Notes under the pieces: generated by a model
Seen by the model: the letters and a program-made list of their open reading frames with translations, nothing else
Database searches by the model: none
What the model was told of the DNA's origin: nothing
Assembly (NCBI GenBank): GCA_016720545.1
Contig: JADKKK010000004.1
Coordinates: 248,001 to 312,000 of the forward strand
Direction: 5' to 3'
Source of the DNA: Myxococcales bacterium
GTDB taxonomy: Bacteria; Myxococcota_A; Polyangia; Polyangiales; Polyangiaceae
DNA length: 64,000 bases
Shown here: piece by piece, positions 53,071 to 63,317 of the stretch
How the letters are laid out: each line of letters begins with the position of its first letter
Position numbering within the stretch: the first letter of the stretch is position 1
Position numbers and translations under genes: made by a program

Positions 53071-53384
53071 GCGCGCCTCGGGCCTGAATACGAGGCAGCG
53101 AGAGACGCTGGGCCTCGCGCGCTCGCGGGAGCCACACTGCCCTGAACCCCTGAGCCCCGAGAGCGACGCCACCACCGCCAACTGGCGGATTCCCGCAGGG
53201 CGCCGCGCCTTCGAGCCGAGACCGGCGGCCCTCCCGAGCTCGAGATGAATCCTCGGATTCGAAACCTCGAATTCGTGCGTTCCTCGCATCCATTGCGAGC
53301 GCGCGAGGGAGCGTGTACGCTGCCTCAGCGGAAGGAGGGGAGCCGCCACGGAGCTGCCCGCCCACCGAGCAACGGAGGCGAGTC
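53071..53384. other. Gene-free region before the cyclase gene
   Basis: No ORF with family character. It contains an inverted repeat ATTCGA/TCGAAT around AACC (53257-53272), in a locally AT-richer patch, which could be an operator. GGAGG at 53374-53378 is the ribosome site of the small ORF that follows. Confidence 0.5.
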
Positions 53385-53489
53385 ATGGCGAGTGGGCGTG
53401 GACACGTGAGCTCCACGATGGGGTCGTGGGCGCTCCGAGCGCAGAGTCGCGTTATGCCGCTTTCGACCCTCCGAGACTGGCGCGGATGA
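53385..53489 (+). CDS. 34-codon ORF coupled to the cyclase gene
   Basis: Starts MASGRGHVSSTM at ATG 53385 with GGAGG six bases upstream, the best ribosome site locally, and ends with TGA overlapping the cyclase ATG (ATGA at 53486-53489). No homology is recognisable. It is basic and short. Its likely purpose is translational coupling of the cyclase, whose own start lacks a clear ribosome site; a functional peptide is also possible. Confidence 0.5.
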   Translation: MASGRGHVSSTMGSWALRAQSRVMPLSTLRDWRG

Positions 53490-55273
53490 GCCACGCGCCC
53501 GCTTCCACGCGCCTCCCGAGCCGAGGCCTCGGCTACGAGCACCTCTGCGCCTTCGTGTTCCAGTCATTCAAGGGCCTCCTGCCGTATGACCGCGTCGCGC
53601 TCGGCCTCTTCGAAGATGGTGGCGAGACCCTCTGGCTCGCGGGCGCCTCCGGGGACGACACCGACCCGCCGTGGCTCCGGTCGCGCCGAGGCAGCATCGC
53701 CGGCGGCACCCTGCGGGCCGTGGTCGCCATGGGTCAGCCCCGGATCATCAACGACCTCGCCGACTACTGCCGCAGTCGCCCGAACGGGTCGGCGACTCCC
53801 GTGCTGGTCAAGCACGGATACGCCGCCTCGCTCACCGCGCCGCTCCGCCACCACGACCAGGACCTCGGGCTGCTCTTCTTCAACAGCCGAGCTCCCCACG
53901 TCTACCAGAGCGAGCACGCCGAGACCATCCGTCGAATCGCCCGCGCGGTCGCCGCGATCGTCGCGGAAATCGGGAGAAACGGGGACACCGACGAGACCTG
54001 GGCGAGCGTGCTTGGTTCGTCGCTGAGGTCGCTCGCGCTCGCGGCGCACCAGGTGCACGAGGAGGAGCTCCTCATCGCGCGAGTCGCCGATCTCGTGCAC
54101 CGCGGTACCACGCTCGGCGAGGTGCTCGACGCGGTGTACTCGTCGTTCTCCGCCCTGCTCCCGTTCGACCGCATCGGGTTCGCTCACATCGATTTGCCCA
54201 CCGGCGACGTGGCCGCGAAGTGGGCGCGCTCCAACGGTCACATTCGGCTCGGACACGGTTTCGCCCAGTCCATTCATGCCACGTCGCTCGGCGGGGTGCT
54301 GAAGAGCGCGGCGCCGCGGATCATGAACGACCTCGTGGCCTACGTCGCGCAGAACCCCGACTCGGTGGCGACGCGACTCGTCGTCGCCGAAGGGATGCGC
54401 TCCAGCCTGACCTACCTCGTGGGCGACGCGAAGCAGCCGATCGGCTTTCTGTTCTTCAATAGCCGCGCGGTGGGCGCTTACGAGCTCGACCACGTCAGTC
54501 GACTACGCAAGATCACCGGTCGTCTCACGCGAGCGTTCGAGCGCGCCATCCTGTTCGACCGCATTCGCCGGGCGCACGGTCGCACTCAGGAATTGCTCGA
54601 CCTGCTCGTGCCGCCGCCCGTCGCCCGACGCCTGGAGGCCGGCGAGACCCAGGTCATCGAGGAGCTGCAGGCGACTGTGCTGCTGTTCGACCTCGTCGAC
54701 TTCTCGACGTGGTCTGTGAAGCTGCCACCGCTCGAGCTGTTCCGGAAGATGTCCACCCTCTTCGCGTCTTTCGATGCACAAGCGAAGACGGAAGGGGTCT
54801 ATCGCATCCGCACCATGGGGGACGGCTACTTCGCCGTAGCCGGCGTCCACCCGCGCCGCCCCGACCACGCGGACGCCGCGGCGCGCCTCGCGTTCGCGCT
54901 CATGCGAGCCGTGGAGGCGGAGTCGAGGCCGGATGGGCGCGCAATGACCGCGAGGATTGGCCTGCACAGCGGCCCCGTCGTCGCGGGCGTGCGGGGGGGG
55001 GACGATCTCCAATACGAGGTGTGGGGGCCGACGGTGACGATCGCCGCGCGAATGGAAACGTCCTCCGAGCCCGGACGGATCCAGATCTCCGAGGCCACCG
55101 CCGCGCTCCTCGGCGGCCGGCTGCCCGTCGAGCTCCGTGGCTCGCTAGAGCTCAAGGGCATAGGCACCTACCAGACCTACTGGCTGGAGGAGCCAGTCGC
55201 GACCGCGCCCGCCCCCTCCGTGAACGAGTCCGTGGGGAGTGACGGGCCGCCAGGTGACGGCGATCGAGTGTAG
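53486..55273 (+). CDS. GAF-GAF class III nucleotide cyclase-like protein
   Basis: 595 residues from ATG 53486, chosen for the ATGA overlap with the small upstream ORF; GTG 53426 in frame is the alternative. Two related GAF domains occupy about residues 15-165 and 195-355 (paired segments LGLLFFNSRAP and IGFLFFNSRAV). The catalytic domain from about 395 has LLFDLVDFSTWS (first metal Asp), VYRIRTMGDGYFAVAG (second metal Asp) and LKGIGTYQTYWL. The adenine-selecting Lys is Arg, and GPTVTIAARM replaces the usual G-D-x-V-N-x-A-x-R, so the transition-state Asn is Thr. Activity is therefore uncertain. Soluble; ligand unknown. Confidence 0.85.
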   Translation: MSHAPASTRLPSRGLGYEHLCAFVFQSFKGLLPYDRVALGLFEDGGETLWLAGASGDDTDPPWLRSRRGSIAGGTLRAVVAMGQPRIINDLADYCRSRPNGSATPVLVKHGYAASLTAPLRHHDQDLGLLFFNSRAPHVYQSEHAETIRRIARAVAAIVAEIGRNGDTDETWASVLGSSLRSLALAAHQVHEEELLIARVADLVHRGTTLGEVLDAVYSSFSALLPFDRIGFAHIDLPTGDVAAKWARSNGHIRLGHGFAQSIHATSLGGVLKSAAPRIMNDLVAYVAQNPDSVATRLVVAEGMRSSLTYLVGDAKQPIGFLFFNSRAVGAYELDHVSRLRKITGRLTRAFERAILFDRIRRAHGRTQELLDLLVPPPVARRLEAGETQVIEELQATVLLFDLVDFSTWSVKLPPLELFRKMSTLFASFDAQAKTEGVYRIRTMGDGYFAVAGVHPRRPDHADAAARLAFALMRAVEAESRPDGRAMTARIGLHSGPVVAGVRGGDDLQYEVWGPTVTIAARMETSSEPGRIQISEATAALLGGRLPVELRGSLELKGIGTYQTYWLEEPVATAPAPSVNESVGSDGPPGDGDRV

Positions 55274-55312
55274 GCCTTGACCGCCCATTGGTTCTGGGGC
55301 TGACCGCGGCCC

Positions 55313-55590
55313 ATGAATCGCCCGACCGGTGTCTCCTCGCTCGCTGCGCTCGTCCTCACCGTCACCACGGCCCTCGTCGGCTGCACGGCCGACACCGAGG
55401 CGCCGACGAGAGGTCGGACGCCGGCGCGGCCGAGTCGCTCGAGTCGGCGCTGGTCGGCTCCATGAAGGACCTCGGCGAGGTCCCGGGCGCGGGCGAGGCT
55501 CGCACCACCCGCTACAGCGCGCCTCCGCGGTACGCCGCCTACACGTTCTACGCGAACGGGGCTGACGAACGTCATGGGCTCTCCGGCTAG
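55313..55590 (+). pseudogene. Small lipoprotein gene with a frameshift
   Basis: ATG 55313 begins MNRPTGVSSLAALVLT and reaches lipobox LVGC at residue 24, then the frame stops at 55465 after 50 codons. The other + frame (phase of 55288) continues from about 55405 with sensible sequence, SDAGAAESLESALVGSMKDL, to a stop at 55590. A single-base change near 55395-55420 would join them into a lipoprotein of about 91 residues. It may be a real mutation or a sequencing error. Confidence 0.5.
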
Positions 55591-57689
55591 AACGGGCGGC
55601 CCTTGCCGTTCGCCTCGGCCAGCGGCACGAGGTCGCGGCAGGCCTCGACGCCCAGGTCACGGCTCTCGCTCGGATCGGTGGCGACGTCGAAGCACAGCCA
55701 CGCGTGGTCGGCCTGGTTCGCGATGAGCTTGCGCGTGCCCTTCATGGCGCCCCAGTTCTTGAACGCGCAGGCCCACAGCTCGGTGCAGTTGGTGAGCACC
55801 GTGGGCGTGTTCGTCGGCGTGCCGCCTCGGAGGAGGCTCGCGCCGGGCATGCGCGCGCGGAAGGGCGAGAGGCCCTTCGCGTCCCATAGACCCATGAGGT
55901 CGAGCAACGTGGGAAGGATGTCGATCGACAGGAGGGGCGCGGTGCGCAGACGGACGAGGTTCGCGCGTTCCGCGGGAGTGAGTGTTCCCTCTGGCGCATC
56001 GATCCAGAAGGGGATGCGGATCTCCGGATCGTAGAGCGTGCCGGTGTGTCCGACGGCGCCCTTTTCGCGCATCTGCTCGCCGTGGTCGGACACGTAGATG
56101 ATGACGGTGTGCGCCGCCTCGGGGCGCTTCTTGAAGGCCTTGAGGAAGCGCCCTACGGCCATGTCTTGGAGGTAGATCGAGTCCTGGTACCGGTTCAGGA
56201 TCTCCTTCTCGTAGCCGGGCCCCGTGGCCTCCTCCTGCGGCAGGAACGGCGAGTAGCGAGGATCGACCTTGTACGGGAAGTGGGTGTTCGAGAGGTGCAC
56301 GACGTCGACGCGCGGCTCCGGCAGGCCGTCGAGGTGAGTCGCCACGTAGTCGGCCAGGATGCCGTCGTCGGCGCCGGTCTCGTAGGTGGCGTTCGGGTCG
56401 ATCTCCGTCGCGCTCACGCGGCGCGCGATGGGCACGCCCTCGAGCCACGTGCCCGAGTTGCCGAAGAGCAGGTTCTGCGAGGTGAAGTACGTGCCCGCGA
56501 GCTTCGCCGCGCTGAGGTACTCCCAGAGGAGCGGCGCGGCGTGGAGATCGGCGCGCGACTCCGCGGGGGAGAGGCCCGTCCACATGATGCCGAGCGAGAT
56601 GGCCGTGGTGGAGTCGAGCGCGCGCATCTGCAGGAACGGCAGGCGCTCGGGCACCGCCTCGTTCGAGAACGGCGTGAACTTGCAGTCTGTCGTGTATTCT
56701 ACACACGTACTGTGCGAGCGCACGGACTCGGTGACGATGAACAGCACGTTGCGTCGCGCGCTCGGGGTGGCGACGAGGGGCGGCACGGGCAGGGGAGTGC
56801 GCGGCCCGGGGTGCACGCGGTCGACCGTCTCGTTGTGGTCCCAGCGGGCGCGCGCGAGCTGGCCCATCGCGGACACGTAGAGCGTGTCGGGCGTGGCACC
56901 CTGCTCGCCCCCGCGCTCCGGGTCGACGAAGAGGACGAGGAGCAGCGCCACGCAGGCGAAGTCGAGCGACGCGCGGCCGTTCCCCTTGGAGGTGGGCGCG
57001 AGCCTTCGCGCCAGCAGGGGCAGGGCCAGCGCGAGGAGCACCGGCGGCAGCAGCGCCTTCGCGAACGTGACCCGGTCGAACCACAGCTGCTGCCCGATGC
57101 TGGGCATCATCTGGGTGCCCACCAGCACGGCCCGGTGGTTCATGTAGGCCATGTAGCGGTCGAACGTGTAGAGCTGCGCGCCGAACGCGAGCACGCCGGC
57201 GGCGAACACGAGCACGCGTGCGGGGTAGCGCGAGAACCCTCGGTGGCGCGCCGCGGCCGCGAGCAGGCCGCCCCAGATCCAAAAGCTCGCGAGCACGCTG
57301 AGCAGGTAGAACACCTTCTCGCGCGAGTCGAAGTGGGTGATCCGCTCGTGTCTCCGCGCGAGGTCGGTCGCTACGATGAGGACCGTTGGAACGACGAGCA
57401 ACGCCCGCGCCGTCCACCGGCGGACGACGACGCTGCGCTTCAGCGTGAGCCAACGGCCGCGCGCGCGGGCGTGCCGCGTGGCGGCGTCCGCGGGAGGGTC
57501 TCCCGGGGCGTCCGCCGTGTCTGCCGGCGGTTCTGCGGTGTCCGCCGCGTCTGCCGGCGGGGCTGCGGGGGCGTCCGCGTGCGCGCCTGCCGCGTGCGCG
57601 ACGGCCGTGCCCTGGAGGGCAGCCTCCGGGGCCAGGCGATCATCGGCCCCCGCGACGGGGCCCGTCTCGGCGCTCGCGGGGCGGGACAT
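55587..57689 (-). CDS. Membrane sulfatase-family protein (LTA synthase/phosphoethanolamine transferase-like)
   Basis: 700 residues from ATG 57689. A 75-residue Ala/Asp/Pro-rich cytoplasmic start is followed by about five membrane segments (to residue 240) and a periplasmic alkaline-phosphatase-superfamily domain from about 315. That domain has NVLFIVTESVRSHS (metal-binding Glu; nucleophile probably a nearby Thr/Ser), DSTTAISLGIMWTGL, YVSDHGEQMREKG and GHTGTLYDPEIRIPF. Such enzymes transfer phospho-alcohol groups to envelope glycans or lipids. The substrate is unknown. The start faces sahR. Confidence 0.82.
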   Translation of the reverse strand: MSRPASAETGPVAGADDRLAPEAALQGTAVAHAAGAHADAPAAPPADAADTAEPPADTADAPGDPPADAATRHARARGRWLTLKRSVVVRRWTARALLVVPTVLIVATDLARRHERITHFDSREKVFYLLSVLASFWIWGGLLAAAARHRGFSRYPARVLVFAAGVLAFGAQLYTFDRYMAYMNHRAVLVGTQMMPSIGQQLWFDRVTFAKALLPPVLLALALPLLARRLAPTSKGNGRASLDFACVALLLVLFVDPERGGEQGATPDTLYVSAMGQLARARWDHNETVDRVHPGPRTPLPVPPLVATPSARRNVLFIVTESVRSHSTCVEYTTDCKFTPFSNEAVPERLPFLQMRALDSTTAISLGIMWTGLSPAESRADLHAAPLLWEYLSAAKLAGTYFTSQNLLFGNSGTWLEGVPIARRVSATEIDPNATYETGADDGILADYVATHLDGLPEPRVDVVHLSNTHFPYKVDPRYSPFLPQEEATGPGYEKEILNRYQDSIYLQDMAVGRFLKAFKKRPEAAHTVIIYVSDHGEQMREKGAVGHTGTLYDPEIRIPFWIDAPEGTLTPAERANLVRLRTAPLLSIDILPTLLDLMGLWDAKGLSPFRARMPGASLLRGGTPTNTPTVLTNCTELWACAFKNWGAMKGTRKLIANQADHAWLCFDVATDPSESRDLGVEACRDLVPLAEANGKGRPF

Positions 57690-57761
57690 TGGCGGCGCTT
57701 ATAGCGTTTTGTGGGCAACTCTCAAGGCGCACGGGCCCGGAGAAAGTGCCTACGGCTCAAC

Positions 57762-57790
57762 TTGCATTCATGTGCATTGTGGAATATAGT
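57762..57790 (+). promoter_or_regulatory. Promoter of sahR with candidate operator in the spacer
   Basis: TTGCAT (57762-57767), a 17-base spacer and TATAGT (57785-57790) give the best sigma-70-like promoter seen in the window. The ATG is seven bases after the -10, so the mRNA is predicted to be leaderless or nearly so. The spacer holds repeated TGCATT/GTGCATT and ends in TGCA...TGCA (57763-57776), a plausible site for the ArsR-type regulator itself. Confidence 0.6.
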
Positions 57791-57797
57791 CTCCTCC

Positions 57798-58913
57798 ATG
57801 GCAGCCGAGCTCACCCCCGCGACCCTCGGGGGCTCCCAACGGTGGGAGCTCTATCGGGTGCTGTCGGAGCCCGCCCGGCTGCGCCTGCTCGCGCTCGCGG
57901 CCGAGGAAGAGCTCGGGATCGGCGAGCTCGCGGAGCTACTGGGGGAGAGCCAGCCGAACGTCTCCCGGCACGCCGCCACGCTGAAGGGGCTCGGCCTGCT
58001 CGCGGTGCGTCGCGAGGGGACCCGCGCGTTCGTGCGCGTCTCGGGGACAGCCCTGGCCGACGCGGTGGTCGGCGACGCGCTGGAGAGCGGGCGCGCCCTC
58101 GTGCGGGCCGACGGGAGCCTGGCGAGGGTGGCCGGGGTCGTGCGGGAGCGCGAGGCGTCGGCCCGCGAGTTCTTCTCCCGCCCGCGGGAGCGCGAACGCG
58201 TGGACGCGGTCGACGAGACGGTGCTCGCGTACGTGGCCACCCTCTCTACGCTGCTCCCCGCGCGCGCTCTCGCGGTGGACGCCGGCACCGGCGACGGCGG
58301 GCTCCTCGACGTGCTCGCGCCGTCGTTCGAACGGGTGGTGGCGATCGATCGCTCGCCCGCGCAGCTCGAGGCAGCGCGCGCCCGCGTGGCCCAGCGCGGC
58401 TTCCGAAACGTCGAGCTGCTCGCCGGCGAGCTCGGCGATGCGGCCGTGAGCGAGCGCCTCGCGGGCCGGGCCGACGTGGTCTTCGCCGCCCGTATCCTGC
58501 ACCACGCGCCGCGCCCCGGCGACCTCGTGCGGCGGCTCGCGGAGCTGTGCCGCCCCGCGGGCGACGCTCCCGGCGGAGCGCTCCTCGTCCTCGACTACGC
58601 CTCGCACGACGACGAGTCGATGCGCGACGAGGCCGACGTGTGGCTCGGCTTCGAGGCGCACGAGCTGCTCTCGTTCGCGCGTTCGGCCGGCCTCGAGGAC
58701 GCGCGGGTCTCGCCGGTGCCCGCCGCGCTGCGTGGCCACGGGAAGGACGCGCACCTCGCCTGGCAGATCCTCGTCGCGCGCCGCGGCCCGGCGACGGCGA
58801 CCGAGCGCGGCCCGCGCCGAAGCTCCCCCGAGGAGCGGGGCCCAGCCCCCGCCCCCGCGCTCACCGACACGAAGAAGAAGAAGGGCGCGCGCGCCGCGGC
58901 GCCCAAGCACTGA
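57798..58913 (+). CDS. sahR: ArsR-type regulator fused to SAM-dependent methyltransferase domain (SahR-like)
   Basis: 371 residues from ATG 57798. Residues 15-95 are a winged helix of the ArsR kind (LSEPARLRLLALAAEEEL, IGELAELLGESQPNVSRHAATL). From about 165 a Rossmann methyltransferase-like domain has motif I (LAVDAGTGDGGLLDVLAP), VVAIDRSPAQLEAARAR and ARILHHAPRPGDLVRRL. SahR regulators of this architecture sense S-adenosylhomocysteine and control ahcY and methionine genes (established for Proteobacteria). The ahcY gene lies 53 bases downstream, supporting the call. The C-terminus is basic. Confidence 0.82.
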   Translation: MAAELTPATLGGSQRWELYRVLSEPARLRLLALAAEEELGIGELAELLGESQPNVSRHAATLKGLGLLAVRREGTRAFVRVSGTALADAVVGDALESGRALVRADGSLARVAGVVREREASAREFFSRPRERERVDAVDETVLAYVATLSTLLPARALAVDAGTGDGGLLDVLAPSFERVVAIDRSPAQLEAARARVAQRGFRNVELLAGELGDAAVSERLAGRADVVFAARILHHAPRPGDLVRRLAELCRPAGDAPGGALLVLDYASHDDESMRDEADVWLGFEAHELLSFARSAGLEDARVSPVPAALRGHGKDAHLAWQILVARRGPATATERGPRRSSPEERGPAPAPALTDTKKKKGARAAAPKH

Positions 58914-58966
58914 CGCGAGAACCGTACGGACCGCAGAGAAGAGCGGCCGCCAGAGGAGAAACGAAC

Positions 58967-60286
<1,320 letters not shown>

Positions 60287-60473
60287 GCGCGTCGCTCGGA
60301 CATCGCGTCCGAGGCTGAGACGTGTTCTTCATGGGCACGTCCGGGTCGCAAGGAGTCGAAGGCCGTCGCGCGGGGGACCGCGCGGCGGCCTCTCCGCGTG
60401 GGGCGACGACCTCGTCGCGCTCGCGCGGCAGCCCGCTCTTCCATTGCCTCTCCGCGGCGTCGATAATCCGCGG

Positions 60474-61151
60474 ATGACGAACGCAATCTCTTTCACGAGC
60501 CCCAAGGGCCGCGCGACCTCGGGCCACCTCGCGATCCCCGAGGGCACCGCCGCCGTGGGCGCCGTGGTGCTCATCCACGAGTGGTGGGGGCTGAACGACC
60601 ACGGGCGCGATCTGACGGCCCGCCTCGCCAAGGCTGGCTTCTTGGGGCTCGCGGTCGATCTCTACGACGGACGCGCGACGTCGGACCCCGCAGAGGCGGC
60701 CAAGCTCATGACGGCGCTCGACACCTACGACGCGGTCGATCGGGTGGCGGGCGCGGTCGCGTGGTTACGCACGCACCCCCGCTCCAATGGGAAGGTCGGG
60801 GTCACCGGCTTCTGCATGGGCGGCGCCATGTCGTTCGCGGCCGCGTGCCACGTGCCCGGCCTCGCGGCCGTCGTGCCGTTCTACGGCGTCCCGGCCCGCG
60901 ACAAGGTCGACTACACGAAGGTGACCGCGCCCATCCAGGCGCACTTCGCGAAGACCGACGAGTGGGCCAGCGTGGCGAAGGCGGCCGCGATCCGCGACGA
61001 GCTGCGTGAGCGCGGGCGAGACATCGACCTCTGTGAATACGACGCGGGGCACGCGTTCGTGAACGACACGCGCCCGGAGGCTTATCACGCGCCGAGCGCG
61101 ACCCTCGCGTGGGAGCGCATGGTCGCGTTCTTCTACCAGCACCTCGGGTGA
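60474..61151 (+). CDS. Dienelactone hydrolase family protein
   Basis: 225 residues from ATG 60474; a TTG 30 bases earlier is less likely. The fold is marked by GAVVLIHEWWGLNDHGRDL, LAVDLYDGRATSD, the Cys nucleophile in VGVTGFCMGGAMSFAAA, and a late Asp/His in DAGHAFVNDTRPEAYH. Family members hydrolyse dienelactones or related esters, and the true substrate here is unknown. Its stop is 12 bases from the convergent glmM. Confidence 0.9.
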   Translation: MTNAISFTSPKGRATSGHLAIPEGTAAVGAVVLIHEWWGLNDHGRDLTARLAKAGFLGLAVDLYDGRATSDPAEAAKLMTALDTYDAVDRVAGAVAWLRTHPRSNGKVGVTGFCMGGAMSFAAACHVPGLAAVVPFYGVPARDKVDYTKVTAPIQAHFAKTDEWASVAKAAAIRDELRERGRDIDLCEYDAGHAFVNDTRPEAYHAPSATLAWERMVAFFYQHLG

Positions 61152-61162
61152 GGACGGCGCTC

Positions 61163-62589
61163 TTAGCCCACGTCGCGGTGGGCTTCGGCGGCGAGGTCCT
61201 TGGCCCACGCGCGAAGCTTCGACTCGTTGGGCCCCTCGAGCATGATGCGGAGCTTCGGCTCGGTGCCGCTCCAGCGCACGAGGACCCGCCCGTCGGCGCC
61301 GAGCGCGTCCTTCACCTTGGCCGTGGCGCGCGCGAGGTTCGACATGTCCTCGAGCCGCATGCGTGAAGAAAGTGTCACGTTTTCGAGTACTTGAGGGACT
61401 CGGTCCATCGCCTCTTTCGCGAGCTCGGAGAGCGGCTTCCCCGTGCGGACGGCGATCGCGAGCACCTGCAGCGCGGCGACGACGCCGTCGCCCGTCGAGG
61501 CGTGGTCGAGGAAGATGAGGTGGCCCGACTGCTCGCCACCGACGTTGTAGCCGCCGCTGCGCATCGCCTCGACGACGTAGCGATCGCCCACGTTGGTGCG
61601 CACGAGCCGCCCGCCGCGCCGAGCCATCGCGCGCTCGAGCCCGAGGTTCGACATCACCGTCGCCACGAGGGTGTTCTTCTTCAGAGATCCCTCGTCCAGC
61701 ATCTTGTGCGCGCACATGGCCATGACCACGTCGCCGTCGACGATCTGCCCCTCTCGTCGACCACGATGAGACGATCGGCGTCCCCGTCGAGGCCGATGCC
61801 GATGTGGGCGCCGCGCTTGACCACCTCGGAGCGGAGCTTATCGGGGTGGAGCGCGCCGGCGTTTAGGTTGATGTTGACGCCGTTCGGCTTCACGCCGATG
61901 GCCGTGACGTTCGCGCCGAGCTCGGAGAACACCAGGGGTGCCACGCGGTAGGCGGCGCCGTGCGCCGCGTCGACCACCACCCGGACACCGTCGAGCGAAA
62001 GATCGTTGGGGAAGGTGGCCTTCGCGAAGACCACATATCGCCCACGCGAGTCCTCGAGCTTCTCGGCGCGCCCGATGCCGGGGCCGGTCGGGCGTCGCCC
62101 GAGCAAGGAGTCGTCGTCGATGAGGCGCTCGAGCTCGAGCTCGACCTCGTCGGGGAGCTTGAAGCCGTCGTCGCCGAAGATCTTGATGCCGTTGTCGGCG
62201 TAGGGGTTGTGGCTCGCGCTGATGACGATGCCCGCGTCTGCGCGCATGCTGCGCGTGAGCTGCGCGATGCAGGGCGTCGGCACGGGGCCGCAGAGGATCA
62301 CGCGTCCTCCCATGCTGCAGATGCCGGCGGAGATGGCCTGCTCAATCATGTACCCGGAGAGGCGGGTGTCCTTGCCGATGAGGATGCGCGGCGCGTGCGG
62401 CTTACCACGGCCGGCCACGAACGTGATCGCGCGTCCGAGCTGGAGCGCGAGCTCCGGGGTGATGAGGCCCTCGTTCGCGAGCCCGCGGATACCGTCGGTG
62501 CCGAAGTAGCGACGCTCGCCCGGCTTCTCCGCCTTCTTGCGGGGCCGCGAGGAGGGCGAGGCTTCTTTCGATGTGTTCGTTCGTGCCAT
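61163..62589 (-). pseudogene. glmM: Phosphoglucosamine mutase, frameshifted
   Basis: Converts glucosamine-6-phosphate to glucosamine-1-phosphate for cell-wall precursors. From ATG 62589 (GGAGGTG just upstream) the frame has RYFGTDGIRGLAN, GKDTRLSGYMIE, active-site Ser in VISASHNPYADNGIK and metal loop GLDGDADRL, then goes out of frame just after VVDERG. The other frame resumes at once with VMAMCAHKMLDE and runs GGEQSGHL to VRWSGTEPKLRIM, stopping at 61163. Adding one base in the C-run at 61748-61751 (read GGGG as GGGGG) restores a 475-residue protein of normal length. No second copy was seen in the window. Confidence 0.92.
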
Positions 62590-62729
62590 GTCACACCTCC
62601 AAGCGCCGCGACACCGCGCGGACTTCATGCGGCCCGCCGGTGCGGGCAAAGTGCGAGCGGCGTCCAGCTTGGACGCCAGTCGCGGTTCGGTCGCGCGCAA
62701 GGTCTCGAGCGCGCGCCAGTCGTGGCCAG

Positions 62730-63215
62730 TCAGTCGCGGAAGTTCGTGAACTGGAGCTCGAGCCCCACGTCGGTCTCGCGGAGCAGGGCCATCGCCTTCT
62801 GGAGGTCGTCCTTGTTCTTCCCGGTGACGCGGAGCTGCGCGTCGAGGATGGCTGTCTGGACCTTGAGCTTGCTCTCCTTGACGGCCGCTACGAGCTTCTT
62901 CGCGGGTTCGGTCTCGATGCCCTCCTTCACCTTCACGAGGATGCGCGCGCCGCCCTTGCCCGTGGACTCGGGCTTGCCGACATCGAAGTACTTCAGGCTC
63001 ACCTTGCGCTTGATGAGCTTCTCCTCGAGGACGACGACGGCCGCCTTCACGCGGTCTTCGCTCGAGGACTTCACCAGGAGCCCCTCGTTGGTCTTCTCCA
63101 CCGTGGCGTCCGTGCCTTTGAAGTCGAAGCGCTGAGACAGCTCCTTCTGGGCCTGGTTCAGGGCGTTGTCGACCTCGTGCCAGGCGACCTTCGAGACCAC
63201 ATCGAAACTCGGCAT
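62730..63215 (-). CDS. yajQ: YajQ/UPF0234 family nucleotide-binding protein
   Basis: 161 residues from ATG 63215, with AGGAGA upstream. The family pattern is intact: MPSFDVVSKVAWHEVDNALNQ, RFDFKGTDATVE, KRKVSLKYFDVGKPE, KVQTAILDAQLRVTGKNKDDLQ. Some YajQ proteins bind cyclic di-GMP or nucleic acids; the role here is unknown. Confidence 0.95.
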   Translation of the reverse strand: MPSFDVVSKVAWHEVDNALNQAQKELSQRFDFKGTDATVEKTNEGLLVKSSSEDRVKAAVVVLEEKLIKRKVSLKYFDVGKPESTGKGGARILVKVKEGIETEPAKKLVAAVKESKLKVQTAILDAQLRVTGKNKDDLQKAMALLRETDVGLELQFTNFRD

Positions 63216-63317
63216 CGTCTTCTCCTCCGACCGCGCCGAGCTTACGCGCTCAGGGGCCGGCCTCGCAGCGTGAAAATGCCCGTCGTGGCCGAACGATGGA
63301 GACCCCGTGCGGAGACG

